Shown piece by piece: positions 18,252 through 27,211 of a DNA stretch of 45,110 bases. The stretch is from Alteromonas sp. ALT199 (GTDB lineage Bacteria > Pseudomonadota > Gammaproteobacteria > Enterobacterales > Alteromonadaceae): assembly GCF_018619335.1 (NCBI RefSeq), contig NZ_JAHHDX010000101.1, positions 1-45,110 on the forward strand. Direction: 5' to 3'. Position numbers and translations under genes: made by a program. Within the stretch, counting starts at the first letter, position 1, and every line of letters begins with the position of its first letter. The notes below the pieces were generated by a model. The model worked only from the letters and a program-made list of their open reading frames with translations, was not told the DNA's origin and made no database searches.

Positions 18252-21224
18252 ATGCCAACAGACAACGAAAATAGCATGACAAACATAGAGCTGGCAGAAA
18301 AATTCTGGAAGCAATTATTAACAGCCCCAGACATTTCTACAGCAGACAAAGCCTTAGCCGAAACTCACCGCGCGACGCTTTTTAGCGCTTTTTCTCGCTC
18401 AGCTTTTTTAGCTGAAACATTGATACAAAAGCCTGCGATGATCTCAAGAGTCATTGAGCCTGCCCCCAATTTAATTTGTGACTCAATACAACAAAACCAG
18501 GCACAGCAAAGTCTAGAATCAAGAAAAGAGCCAAATGAAGGGGCCTCATCCGAGTTTTATTTTAACGCCGAATTGAGCGCTATTCTTGAGACGACAAAAA
18601 GCGAAGACGATTTATTGAGAGTACTTCGTGAATACCGAAATCAAGAGATGGCGCGAATTACGTTCTTAGATGTACTTAATAAACAGGACATCGAAACCTC
18701 ACTAGCACAAGTTTCAGCATTGGCCGACGCACTGATAACCAGGGCTTACCATTGGATTTACAAGCATTTGGCTCATCGTTATGGTACTCCGCAGAGCAGT
18801 AGCCAAGATATGCATATGTATATTCTTGGTATGGGTAAACTCGGCGGGCGAGAGCTCAACTTTTCGTCAGACATTGATTTAATTTTTGCTTACCCAGAAA
18901 AAGGGGAAATCAATGGAAGTCGTAAAGCGATAGAACATCAACAATTTTTCACAAAACTCGCCCAAAAGCTTATTCAAGCGTTGAATAAGGTAACCAACGA
19001 TGGGCAAGTATACCGCGTTGATATGCGCTTACGTCCGTTTGGTGATTCTGGCCCCTTAGTAATGCATTTCGCAGCTGTCGAAGACTATTATCAGGACCAA
19101 GGCCGGCATTGGGAACGCTTTGCTATGGTTAAAGCGCGGGTCATAAATGATGACAATTCAGACAATGTAAAATGGCTAAAGAGTATTCTGCATCCGTTTA
19201 CATTTAGGCGCTATCTAGATTTCACGACGCTTGATGCGCTGCGCAACATGAAAAAGCTTATTGCTACTGAAATTCGCAGGCGACGCTTGAGTAACAATAT
19301 AAAACTTGGTGCAGGCGGCATTCGAGAGGTAGAGTTTTTTGCCCAGAGTTTTCAGCTTATTCACGGTGGTCGTGAGCCTGCTTTACAAAGTAAGTCATTA
19401 CTTCGCACCTTAGATGTTTTGAGTGAGTTAGATATTGTAGAGAACGACGTAACGCAGCAACTTAAGCAAGACTACTTTTTACTGAGAAAAGTAGAACACA
19501 CGTTACAACAAAGCCAAGACCGTCAGACTCAAACATTGCCAGAGGAGCCTTGGCAGAAAGCTGCACTAATCGATGTCATGGGTTTTAACACTTACAGTGA
19601 GTTTTTAACGCAGCTAGACGATGCCATGGCGCGAATTCATGGTCATTTCAATGAGCTAGTTGAAGAATCTCATGACACACATTCAGACGAAGACCAGCTA
19701 TTTACTGCATGCCAAGATGCGTGGCGCCTTTCGTTGCAAGAAGAAGAGTTTGCTGAAACCTTTAGCGATCACCTCTCTTTGAAAGACACTAAAGAAATTT
19801 TCGCTATCCTTGTCGCTTTTAAAGAGAAACAAAGAAACTATCGTATAGGTCAAAGAGGCGAAGATACGCTTAACAAGCTTCTTCCCGAAATATTGTATGT
19901 ATTAATTAACCAACATCCTAATCATACGGCTCAGGTACTAAGCCGCTTACTTGGCGTAATCGAGGCAATTACCGGTCGCACAACGTATCTTGATCTGTTG
20001 CTAGAAAACCCAGATGTACTTAAACAGTTGGTAAGACTTTGCGAGAGAAGCGACTGGATTGCTCAAGAAATTAAGCGGTTCCCGCTGCTGCTAGACGAAC
20101 TCCTTACCCCGCTATATTTAGGGCAGCAAAATACAGACATTCAAACCAGTAAGCAGGAATACCAGCTGGAACTACGTGAAACAATGTTACGAATAGAGCA
20201 GGATGACGTGGAAATGCTGATGGACGGGCTGAGGCAGTTCAAGCTCTGTCAACAACTTCGCATCGCTGCCAGTGACATCAGTGAGTCCCTTCCGATTAAT
20301 AACGTGAGTGATAAACTTACCGTATTAGCAGAGGTCATCTTAGAACACGTAGTAAATGCAGCGTGGGTGCAAATGCGACAACGCTATGGCGCCCCTTCGC
20401 ATCTTGAAGGTAACAACAAGGGCTTTGCCGTTATAGGCTACGGTAAATTAGGTGGATACGAGTTGGGATACGGCTCGGACTTAGATTTAGTTTTTTTACA
20501 CAATGCGCCACGCACGAGCGTTACCGACGGGAAAAAATCTCTTGAAGCTCAGCAGTTCTATATAAAACTAGCACAGCGCATTATGCACCTTCTCAATACA
20601 AAAACACTGTTTGGACAACTTTATGAAACCGACCTACGTTTACGTCCCTCTGGCAACGCCGGGTTGTTGTGTTGCCACATTGACGGTTTTGAAAAATACC
20701 AGGTAGAAGAAGCATGGACGTGGGAGCATCAAGCCTTAGTGAGAGCAAGAGCTATTTATGGAGATGAATCACTTTTAGGTGATTTTAGACGTGTAAGACA
20801 TACAATCCTTTGTCAGACGAGAGATTCAAAAACACTGTCTGATGATGTGCGTAAAATGCGGATTAAGATGCGCGAGCATCTTCTATCAAAAGACACTAAA
20901 AAAGTCGATTTAAAACAGTGTGAAGGCGGCATTACCGACATTGAGTTCATGGCCCAGTACCTTGTTCTCGCTAATGCTCAAACAGTTGTTGAAATGACGG
21001 AATTTCCAGACAATCTTCGGATTTTCGAGGTCGCAACTAAGGCAAACATTATTGACGCCAAGACTGCCCAGAAGCTTCAAAATGCGTACCTGCGGCTTCG
21101 AGAGCAGTATCATCACCTAACCCTTGCCGACACTAAATATGCTGACCAAAGTGAAGAGTTAGATGTTATACGTGAACAAGTAAGACAACATTGGCATACG
21201 CTGTTTGGCAAACCCGCAGAGTAA
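18252..21224 (+). CDS. glnE: Bifunctional glutamine synthetase adenylyltransferase/adenylyl-removing enzyme
   Basis: A 990-residue GlnE, close to the usual 940-1000. The N-terminal adenylyl-removase half carries GMGKLGGRELNFSSDIDLIF (about residues 192-211), and the C-terminal adenylyltransferase half carries GYGKLGGYELGYGSDLDLVF (about 730-749). Both are nucleotidyltransferase cores with paired metal-binding aspartates. RVDMRLRPFGDSGP and ETDLRLRPSGNAG are the matching second blocks. GlnE adds or removes AMP on glutamine synthetase in response to PII and glutamine, controlling nitrogen assimilation. In E. coli glnE is next to hldE; here an hldE remnant lies about 2 kb upstream on the other strand. 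The N-terminus could also begin at the Met at residue 9 (MTNIELAEKF). Confidence 0.97.
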   Translation: MPTDNENSMTNIELAEKFWKQLLTAPDISTADKALAETHRATLFSAFSRSAFLAETLIQKPAMISRVIEPAPNLICDSIQQNQAQQSLESRKEPNEGASSEFYFNAELSAILETTKSEDDLLRVLREYRNQEMARITFLDVLNKQDIETSLAQVSALADALITRAYHWIYKHLAHRYGTPQSSSQDMHMYILGMGKLGGRELNFSSDIDLIFAYPEKGEINGSRKAIEHQQFFTKLAQKLIQALNKVTNDGQVYRVDMRLRPFGDSGPLVMHFAAVEDYYQDQGRHWERFAMVKARVINDDNSDNVKWLKSILHPFTFRRYLDFTTLDALRNMKKLIATEIRRRRLSNNIKLGAGGIREVEFFAQSFQLIHGGREPALQSKSLLRTLDVLSELDIVENDVTQQLKQDYFLLRKVEHTLQQSQDRQTQTLPEEPWQKAALIDVMGFNTYSEFLTQLDDAMARIHGHFNELVEESHDTHSDEDQLFTACQDAWRLSLQEEEFAETFSDHLSLKDTKEIFAILVAFKEKQRNYRIGQRGEDTLNKLLPEILYVLINQHPNHTAQVLSRLLGVIEAITGRTTYLDLLLENPDVLKQLVRLCERSDWIAQEIKRFPLLLDELLTPLYLGQQNTDIQTSKQEYQLELRETMLRIEQDDVEMLMDGLRQFKLCQQLRIAASDISESLPINNVSDKLTVLAEVILEHVVNAAWVQMRQRYGAPSHLEGNNKGFAVIGYGKLGGYELGYGSDLDLVFLHNAPRTSVTDGKKSLEAQQFYIKLAQRIMHLLNTKTLFGQLYETDLRLRPSGNAGLLCCHIDGFEKYQVEEAWTWEHQALVRARAIYGDESLLGDFRRVRHTILCQTRDSKTLSDDVRKMRIKMREHLLSKDTKKVDLKQCEGGITDIEFMAQYLVLANAQTVVEMTEFPDNLRIFEVATKANIIDAKTAQKLQNAYLRLREQYHHLTLADTKYADQSEELDVIREQVRQHWHTLFGKPAE

Positions 21225-21295
21225 GTAAATTGCTATCATTTCGCTAGCCATTGGCGCTATAAACTGCAAAGACTGCGGGAAATATTTAAGAACCA

Positions 21296-21336
21296 AAAGA
21301 CTAACTCCCCTCATGGGGAGTTAGTCTTTATTTTTG
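21296..21336 (+). terminator. Rho-independent terminator of glnE
   Basis: AAAGACTAACTCCCC, loop TCAT, GGGGAGTTAGTCTTT form a perfect 15-bp stem followed by TATTTTTGG. It lies 72 nt after the glnE stop and may also act on the convergent TcpQ-like gene. Confidence 0.92.
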
Positions 21337-21391
21337 GAATTCACTGTAAACCTCTAATGAATTCCTAATTTAAGTGAAAAATGAAAAGGTG

Positions 21392-22009
21392 CTACCCGCG
21401 AACCCTTCGACATTTATTCTTTAAAAAGTCGGTTTCAACAGCCGTAACAACTAAAGATCGCTGCCCTGCGCATAAGTAGGCTTTAACTTCGCCCTCAAAA
21501 CTACTGTCTATAGCGCTTGCGATTTTAGCTAAAGACCCGGCTACCGTGTTATCTAATTGAAATTGATGCTTGATTACAAAGTCTTGCTCCAGATTCCAAA
21601 TCAACTGCATGCCTTCTGCCTGCGCATACTGTGAGATAGCTTCTCGAAGCGTGTTGCCTTCCTGAAAGGTTCGGTACTTGTGCTCGCCGGTCCAATTTTT
21701 TTCAACGGGCCGCGTTTGACTAGACATCTGCGATAATTTGCTATCGAGATTAGGATCTACACCGGCAATATCCAACACGAAATCGCCCTGCTCTTCTTTC
21801 AATGGGTCAGTTGAAGACATACGAAAATCGCGATAAAACTCGCTAAGCCCCTTTGATACGGACTTCTCTTCTTTTTGTGAAGCAGGCGTAGGAGATTGTT
21901 CGTGTGTCTGTAGCATATAAATAAGCACGCCTGCAGCGATTACAAGCACTACCGCAATACCAATTTGCTTTGCCCAAAATGATGAACTTGAATAACTCGT
22001 TTGTCCCAT
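21392..22009 (-). CDS. TcpQ-domain (PilL-like) membrane-anchored protein
   Basis: A 205-residue protein with one N-terminal membrane helix (about residues 16-33). A Ser/Lys/Glu-rich linker is followed by a C-terminal domain (about residues 115-200) resembling the TcpQ/PilL C-terminal family: EGNTLREAISQYAQAEGMQL, then DFVIKHQFQLDNTVAGS. Two cysteines (YLCAGQ and NKCRR) could form a disulfide. TcpQ-like domains are found with type IV pilus and secretin systems and are thought to bind the cell envelope. No pilus genes are adjacent, so the partner is unknown. Confidence 0.7.
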   Translation of the reverse strand: MGQTSYSSSSFWAKQIGIAVVLVIAAGVLIYMLQTHEQSPTPASQKEEKSVSKGLSEFYRDFRMSSTDPLKEEQGDFVLDIAGVDPNLDSKLSQMSSQTRPVEKNWTGEHKYRTFQEGNTLREAISQYAQAEGMQLIWNLEQDFVIKHQFQLDNTVAGSLAKIASAIDSSFEGEVKAYLCAGQRSLVVTAVETDFLKNKCRRVRG

Positions 22010-22293
22010 AACCTACCAATCTGTCGTCACGTAAAAACCAGATCTAAGCTTTTTCTTCCGGCTCAAATCTATACGAATTTTTATATTTTAGTCGAACCGG
22101 CTGAAATAAACCTATTATCCTATTTATCTATTTTTATCGAATCGCATTATTTCGACACAAAATAGGCATTGTGTTTAGCGTATAAGGTCTACTGTGGCTT
22201 TCTATAACTTTTCATTCTTAGCTGACTATTTCAGAAAACGGCTTACCTAAATATAGTCAGCGGTTTTTCTTTTACGGTTTCTCAGAATGCCAC
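22010..22293. other. Intergenic gap with an orphan plus-strand hairpin and T-tract
   Basis: Between two minus-strand genes, GCTGACTAT (22221-22229) and ATAGTCAGC (22253-22261) form a 9-bp stem with a 23-base loop, followed on the plus strand by GGTTTTTCTTTT. The T-run is on the plus strand, where no gene ends. It could be the 3' end of a small RNA, but I find no convincing promoter. TATAAG at 22181 lacks a matching -35. Confidence 0.35.
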
Positions 22294-23262
22294 CTACAAT
22301 GATTTATAAAGCGATTCTGGGTTACTTTCTGGGCGAGTTTTAAAGCGCTTGTGCATCCACAAGTAACTTTCTGGCTGTTCTTTCACTGCTGTATCAACAT
22401 GCTGATTTAGCAGTGTTAAAGCCTCGGCATCTTCCATTTCACCAAGTTCAGAAAGTGGCGGGTATATTTTTATTTTATAGCCGCGTTTAGTGTATTGGGA
22501 TGTTATGAGCATAGGCTCAGAATTTGTGCGTCTAATAAACATAAGTGTTGCTGTTGTTGTTGCAGTCTCTTTTACGCCGCCAAATGGCACAAAAATACTT
22601 TGTCGCGGGCCATAATCCTGATCAGGCAGATATAGGCACAACTCTTTATCATCAAGGGCAGCAATAAGTGCCTTAGCATTGCGCTTGTCAATCATGTACT
22701 TATTTGAACGGTTTCGCCCATGATATTGGAGGTAGTCAACTAATGGATTGTTGTGCTTTCTGTAAAACGCGATACTCGGATGATAAAAACCAATACCACG
22801 GCACGCGAATTCTAGGTTCATGTTGTGGAGTGCCATGCCGAAAACGCCTTTACCGTCTGCAAGAGCTGCTTCTACGTGCTCGGTACCCTCTATCTCGAAC
22901 GCGCGCTTAACTCGCCAGTCGGGCCACCACCACCCCATAGCAGTTTCAAACAGCGCCATACCTGTTCTGCGGATGTTTTCTTTGTAAAGAGATTCTACTT
23001 CACGTTCTGACAAAGACGGGTTCCAAAGCTGTAGGTTGCGCTTTGCAACTTTCGCACGTTTAGGCACGATAAGTGCAATGAGTTTTCCTGCACCGCCTCC
23101 AATAGCGCGAATTACAGGCAAAGGTAACCAAGTAATAGCGTATAGAATAAAAACGCCCAACCAAACGGGCCAGAATTTAGGGCCAAGGAATGCCAATTTA
23201 AACTTAGGAGCTTTAATTGCCGCCGCCAATGTCTCTTTCCTATAAAATGAAGTGGGCGGCAT
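22294..23262 (-). CDS. lpxL: Lipid A lauroyl-type acyltransferase (LpxL/LpxM family)
   Basis: A 322-residue inner-membrane acyltransferase of the LpxL/HtrB family, near the usual 306-325. It has an N-terminal hydrophobic anchor (LGVFILYAITWLPLPVIRA), the His-x4-Glu catalytic motif in ALHNMNLEFACRG, the substrate block DQDYGPRQSIFVPFGG, and the family C-terminus WMHKRFKTRPES. It adds a secondary acyl chain to Kdo2-lipid IVA during lipid A synthesis, using acyl-ACP. Whether it is the LpxL, LpxM or LpxP type cannot be settled from sequence reading; the symbol is given for the family. It is monocistronic as far as can be seen. Confidence 0.9.
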   Translation of the reverse strand: MPPTSFYRKETLAAAIKAPKFKLAFLGPKFWPVWLGVFILYAITWLPLPVIRAIGGGAGKLIALIVPKRAKVAKRNLQLWNPSLSEREVESLYKENIRRTGMALFETAMGWWWPDWRVKRAFEIEGTEHVEAALADGKGVFGMALHNMNLEFACRGIGFYHPSIAFYRKHNNPLVDYLQYHGRNRSNKYMIDKRNAKALIAALDDKELCLYLPDQDYGPRQSIFVPFGGVKETATTTATLMFIRRTNSEPMLITSQYTKRGYKIKIYPPLSELGEMEDAEALTLLNQHVDTAVKEQPESYLWMHKRFKTRPESNPESLYKSL

Positions 23263-23330
23263 TGTAGCAGAAGGTTTTTAGCGGGGCTAATTGGGCCAGT
23301 TAATCAACCAGATGGTTGCTATAGAAATTG

Positions 23331-23402
23331 CTTACGAAAGTAAGTGCAGGCGGCGCATTACAAATCTTCACGGTATTACCACCTGCAATGCTCAATTACT
23401 TA
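23331..23402. repeat. Inverted repeats of unknown role
   Basis: CTTACGAAAGTAAG (23331-23344) is a 5-bp stem with a GAAA loop. It is followed by TGCAGGCGG (23345-23353) pairing with CCACCTGCA (23379-23387), with one mismatch that is a G-U wobble on the minus-strand transcript. It lies between the small DUF3081-like gene and lpxL. There is no clear T-tract, so it may be an mRNA structure rather than a terminator. Confidence 0.35.
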
Positions 23403-23441
23403 GTCACTTATTTTTCACCAAGTTTTGAAAAAAACATAAAA

Positions 23442-23481
23442 AATATGACCTAATACTCTTTAATATGACTTAGTACTCTTT
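23442..23481. repeat. 20-bp tandem duplication over a stop codon
   Basis: Two adjacent 20-base units, AATATGACCTAATACTCTTT and AATATGACTTAGTACTCTTT, differ at two positions. The second unit contains the last codons and stop of the 85-residue gene. The first repeats the same Lys-Glu-Tyr-stop coding text just beyond the stop. Confidence 0.7.
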
Positions 23482-23727
23482 ATCAATTTGCTTTAGTTTT
23501 TTTTCAAAAGACTCGTATTGATCTTTTGAGTCATAGTCAAAGTGATACTGGTTATGAAAACCAAACTGAAGTTTCACGTTAACATCTTCAATGTAAAGCG
23601 TATATCCGTCGTGATCTGTAAACGCTGTTATACCGTTAAGCTTATACTGTTCGTTTTCTTTCGCACCGTGTTGGCGTATTTTATCGAAAACCTGAAGTAA
23701 AAACTTGCTGTCTAATTCGTTTTTCAT
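23470..23727 (-). CDS. Small conserved protein, DUF3081-like
   Basis: An 85-residue soluble protein with no signal, rich in Lys, Asp and Tyr. The pattern (helix LLQVFDKIRQHG, then strands ITAFTDHDGYTLYIEDVNVK and LQFGFHNQYHFDY, then a final helix FEKKLKQID) resembles the DUF3081 family of small gammaproteobacterial proteins as I remember it. No function is known. It stands alone on the minus strand. A 20-bp tandem duplication lies across its stop codon. Confidence 0.6.
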   Translation of the reverse strand: MKNELDSKFLLQVFDKIRQHGAKENEQYKLNGITAFTDHDGYTLYIEDVNVKLQFGFHNQYHFDYDSKDQYESFEKKLKQIDKEY

Positions 23728-23935
23728 TTTAAATCCGTTGTTGTGAATTTACTCATTTTTACACGACCAAACGGGTTTTGGATTTAAAAAAAGCCTATTG
23801 TTCTCTTTATCCTTGGTAACATCGAGTAATCAAGAACCTATACCCACTACATTCTCGTACTTGTAAAAGCGATAAATACTAAATAAATAGTGAGTCACAA
23901 CTCATGAAGTTTTAGTCGCTTTAGAATCAGTCGCT

Positions 23936-24490
23936 CTAGAAATTGTAACGAAAGCCTAGGTTGACAATGTGTGCAGAAAAGTCATCCTTACCGCCAAAGT
24001 AAGTATATTCAATGCGAACCATCGACTGCAACCCTAGATAATAATCAAAACCTAATCCAGCTAGTCCCGCAATAATAGTGTCATCGTAAGCGCAAATAGT
24101 AGCTTCAGCGCCACAAGCAGAAGTTTCTAAGGAAGCATGTTCAACATCAATACTCGCAATACCTAACTTATAATAAAGCTCACCTTTTTGGCTACTTGCT
24201 TTGCCAAGCAATGCCAAATACGGGCCTTTAGATGAAATAGATTGCTCATCGTTATCCGCGTCAATAAGAGAGAGATACCCCCCTTCTACGTACCATTGAC
24301 GATGAAATTGATATCCTAAAGCCGCAGAGTAGCTAACATCGGCATCGTTATCTGCTTCAGTATCTACATTTCCATACCCAATGTTTGCAACGGCGTATCC
24401 ATTTGCAGAGGCCAGTCCGGAAAATATAATGCTCGCTAATACCATACTATTAAAAACAAACTTGGCGAGAGGTTGTGAAAGACTTCGCAT
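23936..24490 (-). CDS. OmpA-like outer-membrane beta-barrel protein
   Basis: A 184-residue exported protein with an AAGGAG ribosome-binding site and a signal peptide ending near SGLASA. The mature part has about eight amphipathic strands (YAVANIGYGNV, VSYSAALGYQF, WYVEGGYLSL, MVRIEYTYFGG) and ends in phenylalanine (NLGFRYNF), the usual sorting signal for outer-membrane barrels. A cysteine pair (SACGAEATICAYD) probably forms a disulfide in a surface loop. It resembles small OmpA/OmpW-like or Ail-type barrels. No ligand or role can be given. Confidence 0.8.
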   Translation of the reverse strand: MRSLSQPLAKFVFNSMVLASIIFSGLASANGYAVANIGYGNVDTEADNDADVSYSAALGYQFHRQWYVEGGYLSLIDADNDEQSISSKGPYLALLGKASSQKGELYYKLGIASIDVEHASLETSACGAEATICAYDDTIIAGLAGLGFDYYLGLQSMVRIEYTYFGGKDDFSAHIVNLGFRYNF

Positions 24491-24799
24491 TTTTTACTTC
24501 TCCTTGCTGAATAGCGCTAACTATAAAAGACAATGCGAGTAATTAAAACGAGCTTGAAGCGAATTAGCGAATGATTATCGCGACTGTCGCGAAATAACTG
24601 TTACGCCCCACAGCTTTGTATACTTTTTAACCATTAAATTTGAGTAATGTTAAACGATTGTTTAAGACTTACGTATTAATTAGGCTCCGATATGGAACAT
24701 AAAGAACTGTAAAACAGCCACTTTTTACAAAATTTGATCTTTTTCAAATAAGGTGTAGTATTAACCAAAACAACTGGTCAGATGAGCGGATGAGTTATT
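24491..24799. promoter_or_regulatory. Divergent promoter region with FadR-like site before fadE
   Basis: This 309-bp gap separates the barrel gene (minus) from fadE (plus). AACTGGTCAGATGAGCG at 24772-24788 matches 11 of the 14 defined positions of the FadR operator as I recall it (AACTGGTCnGACnnGTT), with a perfect left half. It lies 11 nt before the fadE ATG, a position where a bound repressor would block transcription. I did not find a clear -35/-10 pair. Confidence 0.4.
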
Positions 24800-27049
24800 A
24801 TGAGTATCAGAACTAGCTTAAAGAAAGTATTACCTCCAATTTCAATTACAGAACAAGAAGCCCTAGATGCGGGTGATGTATGGATTGAATCTTCAATTTA
24901 TCAGGGTAAGCCTGACATGCAGGCGCTTCGCGATATCCCTCAGGCAAAACTGAGCGCGGAAGAACAAGCATTCATGGACGGTCCAGTAACTGAGTTACTG
25001 AACATAGTCGATGACTTCGAACTTGGTAACGGTAAGCACATTCCACAGGAAATCCTAGATTTCCTAGGTAAAAACCGTTTCTTCTCTATGATCATTCCAA
25101 AGAAATTTGGTGGTCTTGAATTTAGCCCGTATGCAAACTCAACTATCGTTGCAACTATTGCGGCAAAAAGCGGAGCGATTGCGGTAACCGTAATGGTTCC
25201 GAACTCGCTAGGTCCAGGCGAGCTCCTTATGCACTACGGTACAACCGAGCAGCAAGATTACTGGTTACCTCGCTTATCAGACGGTCGCGATATTCCATGC
25301 TTTGCGCTAACTAGCCCAGAAGCTGGTTCTGACGCGGGCGCTATTCCAGATGCGGCTATAGTAACTAAAGGCGAATACAACGGTGAAGAAGTTCTCGGTT
25401 TACGTGTAAGCTGGGACAAGCGTTACATTACGCTTGCACCAATTGCGACAGTACTTGGTCTTGCATTTAAAGTATTCGATCCAGACCAACTTCTTGGCGA
25501 CAAGCTTGAGTTAGGCATTACATGTGCCCTTCTACCTAAGTCACATCCAGGTGTTGAGCTTGGCAACCGTCACGACCCTATGGGCGTACGTTTTTACAAC
25601 GGTACTACTCGTGGTCAAGACGTATTCATTCCTATGGATTTCATCATTGGTGGTCAAAAGAACATTGGTCGTGGCTGGCAGATGCTAGTTAGCTGCCTAG
25701 GTGCAGGCCGTGGTATTTCACTTCCAGCAATGGGTGTGGCTACAGCACAATCTGCATTTAAAGGCACAGTAGAGTATTCATTCGTACGTGAGCAGTTTGG
25801 TCTTCCAATTGGCCGCTTCGAAGGTATTCAAGAGAAAATGGCAGACATCGCTGGTAAGACGTTCTTACTTGAAGCGATGCGTGTGTTAACTACTGAAGGT
25901 CTTGGCTTAGGCGTGAAGCCATCAGTTGTAACGGCAATTGCTAAATACCACATGACCGAACTCGGTCGCGACGTAATGAACTCAGCTATGGATATCCAAG
26001 CGGGTAAAGCGATTCAGCGTGGCCCTCAAAATACATTGGCGGGCGGTTATGCTGCACTTCCTATCGCGATTACGGTAGAAGGCGCGAACATTCTTACTCG
26101 TAACCTGATGATCTTTGGTCAAGGTGCAATGCGTTGTCACCCTTACCTTAAAGATATGGTTGACCTAATCCACAGTAACGAAAGTTCAGCGGATACAGAG
26201 TTTAACAAGGTACTTCGTAAGACAGTTGGCTTCAGCGTTAAGAATGCGTTCCGCAGCTTAGGTAAAGGCTATCTTCCTTTCCTACGTGAGAGCGAATCTG
26301 CATTGCCAGAAGTTCGTAAGTATGAGAAGCGTGTAAATAGCATCTCTGCAAAACTAGCACCACTTGCTGACTTGTCGCTTGCGGTACTAGGCGGTGACCT
26401 TAAGAAAGCAGAGCTTCTATCAGCACGTCTAGGTGACGTAATGAGCTATCTATACGGTGCAATGGCAGCGATTCGTTTCTACGAGCAACGTATTGAAGAC
26501 AGAAAGCTTGCACTTCCGTACTTTGAATACGCTATGCAATGGTCTTTGCAACAAGCTGATCAGGCAATTGTTAACTTCATCAACAATTTCCCGAACACAG
26601 CAACACGCGGCTTAATGCGTCTTCTTACTAACACTTACACCAACAGTGTAGCGGGTATTAGCGACGACTTAGTACGTGAGCTATCAATTGCGTCTATGCA
26701 AGATAATAGCGTGAAAGACCAGCTTACCCACTTAGTTCGTGTAAGCCCAGGTGATGGTAACGACATTAACGAGCAAGCGTTTAAAGCGAAGCATGCAGTA
26801 GCGCATCTTCTAGGTAAAGTGCAAAAAGCACTTCGCAAAGAGCCTGTTGTTCCGTTTATCTCTTTTGAGCATGCGCTTAACAAACTACAGGAAAAAGGCG
26901 TTGTAACAGCTGATGAAGCCGCTAAGCTTCATGATTACAATGAAAAACGCAAGCTAGCAGTTCGTGTAGACGAATACACGTTCGATATGGAACTTGTTCC
27001 AGCGTCACAAACGCTTAAAGCAATTGATGGCGGTCAAAACGCTGCGTAA
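24800..27049 (+). CDS. fadE: Acyl-CoA dehydrogenase, FadE type
   Basis: A 749-residue long acyl-CoA dehydrogenase. ALTSPEAGSDAG and the WDKRYITLAPIATVLGLAF block are typical of FadE, as are GRGISLPAMGVATAQ, FGLPIGRFEGIQEKMADIAG, TVEGANILTRNLMIFGQG and AMRCHPY. A FadE-type C-terminal extension follows residue 480. It catalyses the first, FAD-dependent oxidation of acyl-CoA in beta-oxidation. E. coli FadE is 814 residues; this protein lacks the hydrophobic N-terminal extension, so it is probably cytosolic or peripheral. A FadR-like site lies just upstream. Codon use looks biased toward preferred codons (for example repeated CGT and GGT), suggesting high expression. A strong terminator follows. 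Confidence 0.95.
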   Translation: MSIRTSLKKVLPPISITEQEALDAGDVWIESSIYQGKPDMQALRDIPQAKLSAEEQAFMDGPVTELLNIVDDFELGNGKHIPQEILDFLGKNRFFSMIIPKKFGGLEFSPYANSTIVATIAAKSGAIAVTVMVPNSLGPGELLMHYGTTEQQDYWLPRLSDGRDIPCFALTSPEAGSDAGAIPDAAIVTKGEYNGEEVLGLRVSWDKRYITLAPIATVLGLAFKVFDPDQLLGDKLELGITCALLPKSHPGVELGNRHDPMGVRFYNGTTRGQDVFIPMDFIIGGQKNIGRGWQMLVSCLGAGRGISLPAMGVATAQSAFKGTVEYSFVREQFGLPIGRFEGIQEKMADIAGKTFLLEAMRVLTTEGLGLGVKPSVVTAIAKYHMTELGRDVMNSAMDIQAGKAIQRGPQNTLAGGYAALPIAITVEGANILTRNLMIFGQGAMRCHPYLKDMVDLIHSNESSADTEFNKVLRKTVGFSVKNAFRSLGKGYLPFLRESESALPEVRKYEKRVNSISAKLAPLADLSLAVLGGDLKKAELLSARLGDVMSYLYGAMAAIRFYEQRIEDRKLALPYFEYAMQWSLQQADQAIVNFINNFPNTATRGLMRLLTNTYTNSVAGISDDLVRELSIASMQDNSVKDQLTHLVRVSPGDGNDINEQAFKAKHAVAHLLGKVQKALRKEPVVPFISFEHALNKLQEKGVVTADEAAKLHDYNEKRKLAVRVDEYTFDMELVPASQTLKAIDGGQNAA

Positions 27050-27077
27050 TATGCAATAATGCAATATTGTTGATACG

Positions 27078-27110
27078 AAGCCCTGTCACCTTCGGTGACA
27101 GGGCTTTTTT
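27078..27110 (+). terminator. Rho-independent terminator of fadE
   Basis: GCCCTGTCACC, loop TTC, GGTGACAGGGC, then TTTTTT: an 11-bp perfect stem starting 31 nt after the fadE stop. Confidence 0.95.
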
Positions 27111-27211
27111 ATTTATCCAAAACTTCACGCCAAACATCACCTCGCTTTTCATTGTTTAATTCGTGCTCTATCCTTTCAGTAACCCTACCTTTTTAAGCAA
27201 GGATTTATGCA

